DNA of 64,000 bases, from the NCBI GenBank assembly GCA_021464245.1, contig JADCRB010000007.1:5375106-5439105 (forward strand), read 5' to 3'. Below the pieces are notes generated by a model. The model saw nothing but the letters and a program-made list of their open reading frames with translations, ran no database searches and was not told the origin of the DNA. The position numbers were made by a program, and so were the translations under genes. Origin of the DNA: Carallia brachiata (Eukaryota > Streptophyta > Magnoliopsida > Malpighiales > Rhizophoraceae). This document shows, piece after piece, positions 33,401 through 46,454 of this stretch. Position 1 is the first letter of the stretch; each line of letters opens with the position of its first letter.

Positions 33401-33675
33401 ATAAATGTGAAACTGCTTGCTTTATCTTTACATTACCTTACCTTAGAATGATAACATTTTTTTACTGCTCACATATCTGTTCAAACTTCAAATTGAAGGA
33501 TAAGAAATTTTCTTTGTCGGGCCCTAACGTAATAATTTTTTTTAATCTCTCTCTTTACAAGAGGGAGTAGAATTTAATTTCATCCCCATATTTTTAAGAA
33601 TTAAAAAAAAGAATATAGACTAGAGTGAATAACTCAAAAAGCTATTGATTGTTTAGAAAAAAAAGATAAATTTAG
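30482..33675. other. Spacer, nothing certain
   Basis: Short open frames at 31335-31756 and 32384-32590 match no family I know. Around 31798-31880 a TAGTAGTCTAGTGATGATA ... GAATTCGAG arrangement followed by T18 resembles the head of a tRNA-derived SINE. 33090-33230 is an almost pure A/T block. Confidence 0.45.
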
Positions 33676-34955
33676 GGGCGTTTGGTTTTATAACTGCCAT
33701 TATTGTTGTTACTGTTTTAAAAACTAAAGAGATTTATTACGAACAATCACTTTTTACTTTTTCTTTTATAGATATCAATAACAAATCAACACATTAATAC
33801 TTTTTAATAATATTTTTATAATATTTTTGACATTTAACTTTTTAACAACTAATTAACACCTGTTATATAAATAATAAAAAAAAATAAAAAAATAACGATT
33901 GTTAGCATTTCTTAAAAATAAAAATTAAAACGTTTAGTTAAAATTTTTAAGTTGATGGTAGTCTCCATCAATTGCGTTTTGTTTTTTCTTTACAAAACTG
34001 TCCTCTAATGTAAGCGTGGACCGCTATTAAAATTAGAGTAAGGGAGAAGGAAAAGAATGGTTGAAGAAATCGAAGGTGGGTCCCATCATTAAAAAATACT
34101 TTTAAATTATTTTTATTAAAAATATTATTTTATTAATATTTTAACACAAAAATTAGTAAAAAATATTAATTTTAAATTAATTTAATATATAAAAATATCA
34201 CTAATTTTACTTAAAATAATAATTTAATACTAATTTTAAAAATAATAGTTTATCAATTTTTAAATTTTTTTATAATAAATGTAACACGCAATTATTTCAT
34301 ATGGATAAAATATCAGTTTCGATAATAGATTTATAGGAATATCTGTTTTGATGACATAATAATCATAGATTAGTGTCATATTATCGAAATAAATAAATTC
34401 TATTAAAAATTTCACACGCTATATTTGTTATAAAAAATTCAAAGAAAAATAAATTATTACCTTTTAAATTAGTATTAATTTTTATTTTAAATAAAGTTTG
34501 TGATATTTTTGTATATTAACCCTTTCAATTTTTATCAGCATGCAATTTGTTTTAAGTAGCAAGCACTTTTTTTAAATTTTTTTTTTAACTTTGTAAGCAA
34601 TAACTTGTATAATAAAAATAATATTATGTTTTCAATTTCAAAAAAAATATTTTTATATTGTATAAACAATAATGAGGATTTTTAAAATATTTATTATAAA
34701 TTATAGTTGATCTTTAAGTCATACAAATTTTTATTTATAAATAAGCCACAAGATTAATTTATATTAAGTAAGTTTAAAAATTATTTATTATAATAAAATA
34801 GAAATAAAATAATAAAAATATTTATTTTATTATTTAATTAGTAACAATTATATATCTTATTAAATACTAAAATTTTATTTTATTTAAGAATAAAAATAAT
34901 AATTAATAATCGACAATAACAATTACAATTACTAACAATAAAATCAAACAGGGCC
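33676..34955. mobile_element. Possible TIR element, GGCGTTTGGTTTTAT ends
   Basis: The left end GGGCGTTTGGTTTTATAACTG and the reverse complement of the right end, GGCCCTGTTTGATTTTATTG, are similar in inverted orientation over about 40 bp. The 1.28-kb interior has no coding capacity and contains a second foldback element. No target duplication found, so the boundaries are tentative. Confidence 0.35.
34182..34522. mobile_element. Long-arm foldback element (Mutator-like MITE)
   Basis: Two arms of about 160 bp are inverted copies of each other. They share AAAAATATCAC, TACTAATTT, TTTTTTATAA.AAAT and the ...CACGC block near the centre. Non-coding, about 340 bp. Long inverted arms with the AAAAATATCA word recall the Mutator-like element at the right end of the window. 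Confidence 0.65.
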
Positions 34956-36968
34956 TTACTATATCACATTACAAGAAGAAGAATGAAGCAGTTTGAAGAA
35001 CTGCATCGTAAAAGGAAATCCGTCAGGTCATTGTGCAGTCTGATTCACTTCTTGCATTGCAAAAAATCACGACGACGGACTGAAAGAATGACACATTTAT
35101 AGTCGATACCTGTAACTATTTAACCAGACATAGAATTAGGCTGCTTCAATTAAAATAATTATTCCCAAAAAAAACTAGTTATTGAGTTTGTTATTACTTT
35201 TCTTTTCTTTTCATTTTTTTTCTTCTCATATAATCGCCAAAAAAAAAAAATCCAAGTACCAAATTAAAAAAAAAAAAATCAAACTATTAAGAATTCACGG
35301 GTGGCGAGTGGGCGAGTGTGGGTTGGCGCCGCGAGTGAGAACCGGTGGCGTGGAATCGAAAAGGTTCGAACAAGACGCTCCTATGTAGGAATAGCGAGAC
35401 ATGTCGTGACAGCAGGACGAAAGCGGACAGACAGACGTCGACTTAACCCAAAAACCAGACAAATAGGCTATAGCTTCTCTCGATCTCCCCCCAATTTTTT
35501 TCCTCTATTTTGCTTTTTTTTTTTTTCCTTCTCCCATTATTATTTTAATAATAATGTCCATCCTCATACACCTCAAGCATCACTTTTTATTTTTTTTCTC
35601 TTATAAATATTTTATAATCTCATTTATTATTTGTGATTATACGTAATTAAATATATAATTAACTTTCAGTCGAGGTGACCCTTTTGCGGATTTCAGTCAG
35701 TTTTGTGTATTTTTTGTTCTTCCTAATGTTATTTAGCAAAGCTTTCAGTTATATGATAATGATAAGCGCATTTTCATCTTATTTCATTAAAAAATAGAAA
35801 ATATTACTAAATTTTTTACGTGAATTAAGAAAATATGAATTATCATATAAGTTAGTAAATAAATAAATACATTATTAAATATATTGTACAATAATTTTTG
35901 AAAAAAAATATTATAATTATATTAATTATCGTACTATGAATCGAGATCAGATGATTACTGATATATTTATTCAATTTTTTTATATAAAAATTTATTACTC
36001 AAAAATATTATTAATTTAAATAACTTCGTTCACTTCCAATATAGTATCAACTAATCTACACTTAACATAAGACATAAATCCACTTATTATAACCACTTTA
36101 GTGTTATTCGAATACAACTAGACGGTTTGCAGTGAAGTTATATTTTGTAGTGAAATGTATGTTTACATCAGTCCTTACATGCTTGACCGCTGATTCATGA
36201 CTTAACTGAATCTGTGCATTGCAACTGGCTTCTTGCTGTGCTGTTCCTCCAATCTCTCTCTCTCTCTCTTCACAGGCTCCACTAACCACTCCTCCCACTG
36301 GACACACCCTTCCACAGTAGAAACAAACGCAAGTTTTCCTCAGAGGCTCCGCTGTTTCTCTGCTTTTGCAGGCCAAAATGGCAGCCCTCGAGCTTCATTT
36401 TCTCAGCCATCGCACACATTCCATCCCATCACTCGATTCTCTCTCTCTCTCTCTCTCCCTGAAAAGAGAGAATCACTCAGGTCTTTGAATGAAGACATGT
36501 GATTAGACTACAAACTAACCAAACGAAAAATGTCCTTACTGTTGCTTCACCTTTCCCTCCCGTGTCAGTGTTTTTCTTTTTGCAGCGTTTGGTCGTCGTT
36601 TTGCTCCTCTGTGTCGTCGTTTTCTTTCCTCACCGGCTCTCTGTACGGAAATTCCCTCTGTTTTGACACTGGTTTTTTTCGCTTTTCCTTTTCTCGGTTC
36701 CGTAATCTTTCTTCGGAGCTCAGATTGGATAGCTTACATTGGCATCTGTTATGTTATTTTCTGTGTCATGTTATTTTCTTTCCTGCCTTTTTTTCGGTTG
36801 GCTCTTTGTGAAAAATGGGCTCTTTCTTGAAATGGGTTTGATGGAGATTTCTGGGGTTTTTTTGGATATGGAAGATATTTCAGATTTGAATGAGTCTAGT
36901 TTTGAGAGAGGGGTTTGGTGAAGATTTATTTTTTTGTTTTTTTCTTTTTCTTATTTGGGTTGTTAGAA
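34956..36968. other. Spacer and 5' region of the TRM-like gene
   Basis: 35290-35470 is unusually GC-rich but has no recognised gene. From about 36230 the sequence is CT-rich with two CT microsatellites (36255-36271 and 36431-36455), typical of a plant promoter or 5' untranslated region; the leader probably extends to 36968. Confidence 0.45.
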
Positions 36969-39900
36969 ATGAATGAAACGACAAGGAAATCAGCGACGAG
37001 CTTGGCTATAACTGAGAAACGAGCTCACAAGCCTGGTGGCTGTGTCGGCATTTTCTTTCAGCTTTTTGACTGGAACCGGAGATTGGCCAAGAAATTGTTT
37101 TCCTCTAAGAAAATGCTCCCTCCAGGTAGTTTCTCTCCACCCCACATTGGCCCACGAAATGGGAATCAACCATTTGACCACAAGCAATAAAGTTGATTTC
37201 TTTGTCTACTTTATCTTTTGATTTATTTTTTTTTTGGTCTTAGTACAGCTCGTGCAAAGCAGGCGTCGAGGAGGTTTGGAGTGGATGAGAAAATGCCTAA
37301 GAGCAGGCTTCATTTTGTATGTACTTTGAGCTTCTGCTTTTCGTGCATGTTTGAGTCAAATTTATCGTCTGCGACTGTGACTGTTTTGTTTGTGCATTTC
37401 TGTCATAGATTGATGATGAGAACAGTGGGGTTTCCCAAATGGAAAGAAAATTGGGCATCGTAGTAGTTTTAATGCTATGGAGCAAAAGAATGAAATGCGA
37501 GCTCCGGGTTTGGTTGCTAGGCTTATGGGTCTTGATTCTTTGCCTGCAGTCAGTCGCGACAAACACAAGAAAGCTTTAAATTCTGTCAGTAGTGATGTTG
37601 GTGAGGATAAATTTGTTAATTTTAATGGTGGGATGGATAGTGAGAGTTTGAGTCTGGAGAAGGGAAGTGCAAAAGTTGATTCGAGGCCTCAAAAGCTTCA
37701 AAAGACGGGGCAGTCCGAGAGACGTGCAGTTACAAGAATTGGTGCTGATGCATTGCAAATTAGGAATGTTCTGTCGCGATCAAGAAAGCATCATCACCAC
37801 AAACTTGCTTCACCGGTGAAGAGTCCTAGAATTCTACTTCGAGGAATGCATCTAGTAGGGCATCCCGGCTGATTGATGCTGCCACCAGAATCCTTGAGCC
37901 AGGGCTGCAAGCAACCAACAGAGCAAAATGTGCTCTTACTTATTCGGGTTCTGTGAATTATGTCCCAGGGATGAAGTGATAGAGCGGTTGAGAGTTATGG
38001 CATCAGATATGAATCAGCAACAAGATAATTTGAATTACAATACCGTGGGTGTCAGCAAGTCTTCGATGGGCCAGTCTTGTAGAAATTGTGGGAATTTGCT
38101 TGATGTTGGATTCGGGACCGAATTTGGAAGAAAAGTCATTTGTTTTTCCTGCTTCTGCCACATGTTTGGCCAATAACTCGGAAATGATTAAGCCAAGACT
38201 TCACATTTCCTCCCCTGGGAAGAATCATATATTGTTTATCAGAAAACTGGGGACCAGCAATCTATTGCTGCTGAAAGACAGCATAATATACAACCCCATA
38301 GTGAACCCATAGCAGATGCATTGCCTCTATTTCGAGATGGCCAATCGCAGCAGCAATCAAGGAGGCCTCAACTGGATGAGTCGTCTCTTTTTTTGAAGCA
38401 GAGGACCCATCCTCAACGTGAGACAGTGGGAGGCAGGGATAGAACTCCATTGAGGGCTAGAATGATTAATGTGCAAAGCAATAGAGCTCCTTCAGCTTCA
38501 AATGCCTTTAGTGGACCAAAGATTTTGTTGCATTGAACAAAAGTCTAAGTGGTCGCAGCCGGTCAAGGGTGCCCGCAAGGGTGGATAATTCAACAAGTGA
38601 CACAGAGAGAAAATTTTGCATCAGGAGAGATGACTTCTCTTCCCAATCAAAGAGCCCAGGGCGTAAGAGGAGGACAGCAAGTGCCAATGCACAAATTGAA
38701 AGTACTGGATCTGCCAATCAAATGACTGCAAGTCAAAGTAACTTCAAGCGCACTATTGCAAATGGAAATGAATTGGGGCTTAATGCTCTCTCAAAAAACC
38801 ATACTTATGTCAAAAGCAGACCAGTTTGTCCAGGGGAAGGCAATAAAGCTAATGGAAATGAGGATAATGGTGTTGTATCTTTTACATTTAGTTCACCATT
38901 GGGGAAGAAGGCTTTTATTCCTACAGTGATGGATGAGAGGAGTGATCAAATCAATATGACTAGGTCTTACCAAAGAAAGATAGTCCCGGATGAAAATGAT
39001 GGTATAACAACGTCTCAAAAGCAATGGCATTTGAGGGGAGATGCTTTAGGCTTGCTTTTAGAGGAAAAACTGAAGGAACTGACATCGAAAGAGGATGAGA
39101 GATCGACTGCAATGGTCCTCCAGGATATAATTTTTGCCTTAACTGCTGAGAATCCTAGTTCTTACAGGGGTCATGTCTCTTGTACAGATTCATTTTTTCA
39201 GGTTAGCTCACTATCTGTTTGGCATGGGCTTCTTATCTAAATTTTGTGAATCTATGGTTGTTTTGTTTTGCAACCGAATGGAGCACCATTGCATGAAAAT
39301 CTTGAAAAATAAATGCATCCTATTTGAACTTTTTCTTGGGTGCATGCTGTTTTGCATGTTTCTTTTGCTTTGTATTAAATTATATAAGGAAATTGGAGTG
39401 GCCAAGAAGAAAGATAAATTATCTTGCTGAAGCTGAGATAACCACCACTTCAGTGGTGGTAGAGAATTGAATGCGGACTTGTTCAACAAATTTTTGCTCT
39501 CTCTGTTGCTGTAGCAAATTTAAGGTCTTTTTGGTGGCTACCTTTTATGTCTAACTAATTATTGATTTGTAGTGCTCTCAACATGCCAATTTTAACTTTG
39601 GAGACCAAGAAGTTAGATGTTTAAACCTTGTGTACCAGATTCCACAGGTTGCGGAACTGTTATTCAATTTAAATGATAAGACTGAACAACTTAACTCTTA
39701 AGCAAAACTATATCCTCAAATGTATACCGTAAGCAATTCATCATTGAATTCCCATGAAAAACTAGACTTACCCCTTGTGTCATGTTAGGCTTTCATTGTT
39801 AATATTTCTGCTGGTGGCTTGTTTTTTGGGTGGTGCCATGGTAGCGTTCATGATCCATAAAACTGCCTCTGCAGTTCATCCTCTTGAAACTTTATGTGAT

Positions 39901-41002
39901 GTAGTGCCTGACAAGTTTTGCTTCTGTTGTTACTTTACTCAGAGGGCTTCAAAATTAACGCAACATGGTAATCATCTGAGTCCTGGATCTGTGCTTGAGG
40001 CTTCCTTCTCAAATGAAAGTTGCTTATCTAGCACTGTGGATGAATGCTCTGGTAAGCCATTGAACGATTCCTGAATCCATGATGGCAAGCTCTTATAGAT
40101 TGTTCGTTGGACCTTTCAGGCTCTTGATGTTGGCTTAATGCCTTCTGTTACAGTGTTATTAGCCCCTTTTAATGTGAAGTGGAAACTCTGGAATGTTGTT
40201 TTGATATTTGATTTTTCCGATTATTTCACGTAATAGTCACAATTTCTTCCAATTTTTGCTTTTGATTCCAGGGCGTAGTTTGCTTCCTGATTCAGCGGAC
40301 TACTTATGCAATCAAATACACCCTGTGGAAACAGACAAGGATCTAATGGACTCTGCAACCTCTATCAACGAAGGGGCAATAAATTGCAAGATAATGACCA
40401 ATCTTCTCAGCCACATATCTAAGATATTGCAGAGCATCAATCTTGCGGGTGGTAGACTAACAGATAGCAAGCTCACATGTACAAAGGACGTTCTCTTGAA
40501 AGCCGAACTTTTATTTGGAAATGCAAGTTCTCATAATTCAGATAGAACAAGGAGTTTCCTCGTAGGTCCTTTTCTACTGGGCGAACTTGAAACTCTTGCC
40601 GGTGCCATGTCGACAAATCTTAGTCAACTTCTTGGATTTGATGAGAGCAAAGAGAGTGACAAGCTTAGAAGGTTCCTTTTTGATTGTGTTATAGAATTCC
40701 TAGACTCAAAGTATGGTCGGTACTCTAACACTGGTTTTAGAGTGTGGAAAAGGATAACATTATGCAAGAATGCAGAAATGATGGTACAAGAGGTTGGGGA
40801 GGAAGTTAGAAGATGGACAAGTTTGGCTGGTATGATTCCAGATGACATCATAGAGTGGGAGATGAGCCATGCTTTAGGAAAATGGACCGACTTCGAAATA
40901 GAAGCATTTGAAACTGGCATGGATGTGGACCATGGCATACTTGAAGCCTTGGTTGGGGAAATTGTGACAGACCTTTGGTTGTGCGGGATAGGTGCCTGTT
41001 GA
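36969..41002 (+). CDS. TRM-like protein with VARLMGL motif and DUF4378, frameshifted as sequenced
   Basis: Proteins with these features include the TON1-recruiting-motif/LONGIFOLIA family, scaffold proteins of the cortical microtubule system. Exons: 36969-37125 (MNETTRKSATSLAITEKRAH, KPGGCVGIFFQLFDWNRR), 37249-37316, 37409-39201, 39943-40051 and 40272-41002. The large exon contains RAPGLVARLMGL and, further on, NASSRASRLIDAATRILEPG, SCRNCGNLLDV and SRSRVPARVDNS. The last exon encodes the DUF4378 region (TNTGFRVWKRITLCK-type block, WTSLAGMIPDDIIEWEM) and ends at 41002. Exon 3 changes frame at about 37425, 37840, 37965, 38115, 38230 and 38520; several sites fall in short homopolymers and look like 1-nt deletions. 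Either a recent pseudogene or sequencing error. It is closest, from memory, to the TRM6/7/8 group. Confidence 0.8.
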
Positions 41003-41923
41003 AAAAGCCCATTGGCCTTAGAAATTGTAAATGTCATTGTTATGCAGTTTGCCACAATCTAACGTGTTTCTAAGACTAAAGTGACGTAGCCATTTTGTCC
41101 AAAATGCAGGGTGGCATTAATTTAAAAGTTTATTGGATGTTGTATATGCGCCTACGGTGCTTTCTTGGTTACTAGCTTGTAATTGTTCTTGATGGCTAGA
41201 AGCTGTCAGGTGGGGTGTTTCACTAGGTGGAGTTCTGCTCGTAATCAATCAGATGGCCTTATCCAGCCATTGGACTTCCAGCGTTGCCGGATGAACAATG
41301 GCTTGGAAGGCTAAACGGTTATAAGAATGCTTTTGGTTTCAAATGAAAATCTGACCTTGTATAACTGATCCAATCGTTATATTTGTTTTTTGGTATGTCT
41401 GAATTATAAGTTGCATTTTGTGTGAACATTAAAGAGTGGCGTTCTCAATCCTTGAATCTCTAGAAAACTAGACTAATCTAGTTGGTTGATTTAATGATTA
41501 TACGGCACGTTTCAAAACATGACTAGTGTTGACATGAAAACAGATGATGGAACCGGGTTTTTCACTGAGGAGGAAGAGTGGACAAATTAGTAAATTGGGA
41601 AAACAAATTCTAACGTTATCTGATGTATAACGAGGACATACCAACATCCTTATGTTTTGTATTTGCCTTTTTTAACAGTCGATTAGAGATGCAACAAATT
41701 AAAAAAAAAAAAAAAACACCCAGTTAGTTGATTTGATCATAAGGAAGAAGACCTAAATGGAGTAATGGAGTTATAGAAAAAAGAAAACAAAATTGAACAG
41801 GAAATAATGTAATAACTAAGAACATGTTACCAAAGACAAAATATCTCCAGTATATTATAAGGTAATGGGAAACACCATTACATGCAGATCTTTACATCAA
41901 ATTAAAAAAACAGCAATATTCAT
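41003..41923. other. Tail-to-tail spacer
   Basis: Convergent 3' flanks of the TRM-like gene (plus) and the gene at 41924-42769 (minus). Contains a poly(A) run at 41701-41716. No gene seen. Confidence 0.5.
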
Positions 41924-42769
41924 TCAATAAAAAAAACAAGGGAAAAAAGGAAAAAAGTGGTAGAAGCAGTAGTAACGTAGCAGTCTTGGCGGTGCTAAAA
42001 CAATCTCTCTCAAAAACAAACCACAAATCAATGTAAACATCCAAAAAAAAAAAAAAGGATAAAAACTAATAAGCAATAAACCACAGACAAAACAAAATCG
42101 AAACTGCCTATAACCCAGAACAGTCCTGCGAAATCCTCTGTCACTTCTGCCTCCCCTGTTTTCACCATTGATGGCATTGGCTGCAGCCATTGACAACCCC
42201 TTCAATTCCTCAACACTTGCATAGCTCTTTCTTGCCATGAATCCACCACCGTTATTATTATTACTCTTCTCTCCCGCATTTGCCGACTTGCTTCCTCTTG
42301 AATTCGACGAAATCCCATGATGCACTTTCGACAAATTCTTTGCCGGGGGTGTCAGTTCCCTCGGCGGCGGTGGCGGCCTTCGGTTCTCTTTTCTCAGAGT
42401 AGCAGAGAAATCAGGCACAGACTGGGCTAAAACAGAGGAAGACCCTTTTCTTGAACCAGCCAGATTGGTCAGAAACTTGACCTGTTTATTTGGTGGGGTT
42501 TGCTTGAAATCACTTTCTTCTTCGAATTCTCGTGGCCTTAAGCTTTTCATTCTCAGCCTTGATTCTCTCAACTCTGCATATGCTCTGTATTTGGGTCCTC
42601 TCTCCATGATATAGCTCTCCGTTGTGAGTCTCAGAGGGACTGGCTGGTCGGAGTTCGATGAATTTTGAGAAAGTATTAGAGAGATGGGATCAAGTGCGTG
42701 GAAGAGAGATTGGAGAGTTGGGTTTTGGTGATGAGATCGTTGCTGATGACCCATCATCATCTCTGCCAT
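41924..42769 (-). CDS. Unrecognised single-exon plant protein
   Basis: Open frame of 281 residues starting MAEMMMGHQQRSHHQNPTLQ. Visible are a charged segment GPKYRAYAELRESRLRMKSL near residue 60, a proline run RRPPPPPRELTPP near residue 135, an asparagine/glycine-rich stretch near 170 and KSYASVEELKGLSMAAANAI near 185. I do not recognise a named family. After TVLGYRQ (about residue 222) the last 55-60 residues become strongly hydrophobic and phenylalanine-rich and read like translated 3' untranslated DNA, so the native stop may lie near there and have been lost by a 1-nt change. Soluble, probably disordered protein. Confidence 0.6.
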   Translation of the reverse strand: MAEMMMGHQQRSHHQNPTLQSLFHALDPISLILSQNSSNSDQPVPLRLTTESYIMERGPKYRAYAELRESRLRMKSLRPREFEEESDFKQTPPNKQVKFLTNLAGSRKGSSSVLAQSVPDFSATLRKENRRPPPPPRELTPPAKNLSKVHHGISSNSRGSKSANAGEKSNNNNGGGFMARKSYASVEELKGLSMAAANAINGENRGGRSDRGFRRTVLGYRQFRFCFVCGLLLISFYPFFFFWMFTLICGLFLREIVLAPPRLLRYYCFYHFFPFFPCFFY

Positions 42770-44519
42770 TTTTGATGGATTTTAGAGACGAAAGTCTGCT
42801 TCTTTAATTGCTTCTGTAGTTCTCTTCAATGGGGGATTTTTGTTTTTTTTTAGATTTTTGTTTGTTTAAAAAGAATTTGATTTTTGCAACGGTCTAATAA
42901 AAAGACCAGACCACAGAGGAAGTATGGAGAACGAATATGTAACGGAAGCCCCCCTGTGCTTCTGCCCTTTTTACACTTTTTTTTTTTTTGTGTGTCTTTC
43001 TTGAAACTTCAACGTTATTGTTGAGGTGGGTCCCTTCGAAGAGCAGAAAAAGATTTTTGAGTGACGTTGGATTCCACGATAAATTATCTACCGCCGGATC
43101 TGGGTCCGGTTTCTTGAGATGGTTTTGATTGGATTTTCTATGCTTTTTGATCGAGCGGCTTTACAGGATCTGTTTGATATATCGTAACGAACCAATGGGG
43201 CACATTACACGTCAGCATCTTTTTTTCCTTCACCAAGCAAAGGGCAAGAGATTGTTTTATTTGTATAATATAAGGTAATCAATGAATTATATTTAAAAAA
43301 TTGATTAATATCTTCAATAAAAATATGATTTTTACTTAAATTAATAAATTTTATCTTATGTGAATTTTAATTGTTATATTTTTATATTGCAAGTTAGTAT
43401 CTTGTCAATGTTATCATGACAAGTCATTTTCTTTTACGGATTCTGTTCATTAAACTGGATGGAATTGTAGATTTATTAGGAAAATTTTTTAGAAAACTTA
43501 AATTATGAATTTTTAAAAATAATGTAATATTTATTAATTTAACCAAAAATCATGATATTTTTAGATATAAGTCCTTAAAAAATTCGTGCCTTTGCATTTG
43601 CGCTGCTGTATTTAATTATTTATTGATGCCTAATTCTATTCCATGTTGGAATTGGGATTTTTTTTTTGACTTCTGTTGGAATTGGATTAAGGGAAATCAT
43701 TATTAGAGAGGAAAATAAAACCAAAGAATTGGCTTTGAAATCTCCGAACATGGATAGGACCGGCCGCAACCTCGACAATTAATGCAAAATGTTACTGCCG
43801 AATCCTTTTACAACATTGAAGGCCTAAATTTTAATAATTTGTAGGTAATTTCTTAAATCCTACTTATTATCTTTTTGCAAACCGAAAAAAAATCAGGAGA
43901 ACAAGTTCCGTGAGGAAATTTTTATTTTGACTCTTTTTTTAATTGAATGTAACTTATTTATGATTTTGTATCATAAAATAAGTGAAATTTATTTAAATAA
44001 AAAAATTAAAAATAATATTTGAATGATATTAGATTATGAATTTATTTTATTCATAAAAAAAAGGAATAAAATTAACAAGCACCGCTCCGCCAAGCCGTAG
44101 TTTGCACGATATATTAGAATGTTAAGGCCATGCCCGATTCTTGACATAATGGGAAATTATACCTTTCCCTTAACAATCATTTATTATTCATTCAATTATA
44201 AAACTTATATATAGATGCCAATGAACTAGTTCAATTTATACTGAAATTGTTTTTGTACTAAAAGTCTAAAATTTAAATTTTAGTTAGAATCAATTAAAAA
44301 AAAAAAAACAAAGAGAAAGCGGCGTGCTCAATCATTAAAGAAGTTTTACTTGTATCATAGAAAGGCTTCGGAACCGTTATTTTGCTATCTTAGTGGGTTT
44401 GAAGGGCAATCTTTGTGAGTATTTAAAGCGCACGACGTATAGTAATGAATCTGCGATAACACAACTAAAAGAGAATCAAACTGGATTTCAGTGGGGAGAA
44501 GGTGGAAATGCAAAACAAT
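42770..44519. other. Spacer
   Basis: Upstream of the minus-strand gene; AT-rich, no gene recognised. The first ~300 bp may hold its promoter. A 15-bp motif GTGAGTATTTAAAGC at 44415-44429 recurs inverted at 44667-44681 on the far side of the SINE below. Confidence 0.45.
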
Positions 44520-44666
44520 GTGTTTTTTTTTTTTTTTTTTTGGTTTATAAGGAGTTCTATTGGACACTTGGGGAGGGAAAAGTGAAGTTTGGTGGGATTT
44601 GAACTCCCACCTATTGGTTGAGAGACAATCACCTCAACCAGTTGAACAAATGCTCAACCTCCAATC
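44520..44666 (-). mobile_element. tRNA-derived SINE (family A), second copy
   Basis: Related to 11061-11204: T20 tract, then TATAAGGAGTTCTATTGGAC, GGGATTTGAACTCCC and GGTTGAGAGACAATCACCTC. On the minus strand the tRNA-like head precedes a poly(A) tail. The B-box-like GAGTTCAAATCCC is well kept. No clear target duplication. Confidence 0.7.
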
Positions 44667-44681
44667 TGCTTTAAATACTCA

Positions 44682-46440
44682 CGAAGAATTGAACTTAAAC
44701 ATGGGCAAGTATTGACTTCACAGAAAAAGGAAGAGAACTGCGCATCATATGGAATTTTTGGGCTTATTGTTCAAAGGAAGGAAGGAAAAAAAAAAAAAAA
44801 AAAACAGGTTTTGGTGTTTGAAGTTTGATCCGTTTCATAGTGGGCTGCCACTACAATATTACAGAAAGTAGTTCTCATGACATAGTTCTGGGCCACGTAT
44901 TAACATAAAGGCCCATTTTTGCACGAGCTGGAGTTGGAATTGAATTTGAGTCTTACATCCTTGCGCTTGCACAACAATTTTTCTTTTGCTGACCAAAGTT
45001 TTTTACGGCGCCATTAGTACAACATTTAACAAGTCTTTCTAACTTTAACAGAATATTAACCTCCCAAACGGTAATAACAGGATCACAGCTGGCTCCTTAA
45101 TGGAACTCTCTTCCAAATTATTTCTTATTTAGTAGGAATAGACCTTTGAATCACCAATCCAAACCACGGAAGAACAAGAAGCACAAAAAAATAAGAATGT
45201 TTTGATTTTTGTCTTTTAATAATTTATATTCACAAGTATGAGAAAGACAACGCTATCATTGAAAATCATAATTTATATCTTATTATTTTAGGTAGTAGTT
45301 CAGTGGTAAGCAAATATATTTTTATACTCAGTGTCATGTCATGAATTCGAGTTTTAGCGCATGTATCCTCCCCTAACAATGATTAAATGATTTAGTTGAC
45401 GAAAAATTGTAGTTTACGTTTAAAATTAGACTCATCTGTTAGAATATCAACGAAGGAAACCTGTTTAATCATACCGGTATTTGGGCGGTGGATCTAATTT
45501 TTTTGTGAGTTATTAAATGAACTGTTCAAATGAGAATTACTCTGAACTCAATAAAAAAATTTAACGACGGACATACTTACGATAAATTTTTTTTATTAAA
45601 AAAATTTTAATTTATATTTCCCATTTGGTTCAAAAAAAATCAAAATTAATATAAGAAAAATAAATTCTATTTTTATAATTTTTTCAATGCATTTCCCAAT
45701 GGAGGACGACTACGTAGCTTACACAATCAGCGCCTCAATTGCCACACGGACAGGTGGCAGGCAACAATTCGTCAAGCATGTGGAGGATGTTTTTGTCTTT
45801 TCAATTGAAAAATGCTATAATAAAATTTGTACAAAAAGGGTAAAATAGGGTTTTAAAAAAATAACTTAATTAATTTTAAATTACATTCTCTGCAACTTTG
45901 CATCTCTCTCTCCTCAAGCTCTTTCATAAATCCCGTGAGCCAAAAATTTAATAACTCTAATGGTTTTTTTTAAACTTGTTTTTTGGAAGGAGGCTTACAG
46001 TTTGGTTGTTATTATGAACACCAGCAATACAATCCAAGAGAAAATTGTGGTATAAAGATGATGACAATTGCACGAAAAATCAAGAATAGAGGGAGAGGCG
46101 CTTGGTGGCAGTGAAAGCAAAAGCTCAAGCCATAAATCCACAAATCAGAAATGATGAGAAGGTTGTGGACTCTATTATAGTTTCTAAGCTCTCTAAATCT
46201 TTCAATGCCTATTGCAGATTTGCTTCTCTTCGACTCTCTATTGCTATTATTTCACTCAATTGTAGTAAAGATTGAACTTTTTTTTTTGTTTTTTTTTACG
46301 AATTTTTTACTTCTCTCCCTTACCATTTTTAGTCAATTAATAAGCATTTTCTAATCAAATATTTCACTTTTAAAACTCTTTTTTTTTTTTTTTGGAAACT
46401 GAACTTTTGAGCTTGGCGAGCAGAGGAGTCTTTTTGAGCA
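44682..46440. other. Spacer with a probable SINE head
   Basis: At 45291-45360 GGTAGTAGTTCAGTGGTAAG followed about 40 nt later by GAATTCGAGTTTTAG matches an A-box/B-box arrangement of a tRNA-derived SINE. Otherwise AT-rich, no gene. Confidence 0.4.
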
Positions 46441-46454
46441 TATCCAGATGATTG

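Noticed and set aside
45291..45360. tRNA gene
   Set aside because: A- and B-box-like words are present, but no acceptor stem or cloverleaf can be formed; better explained as a SINE head.
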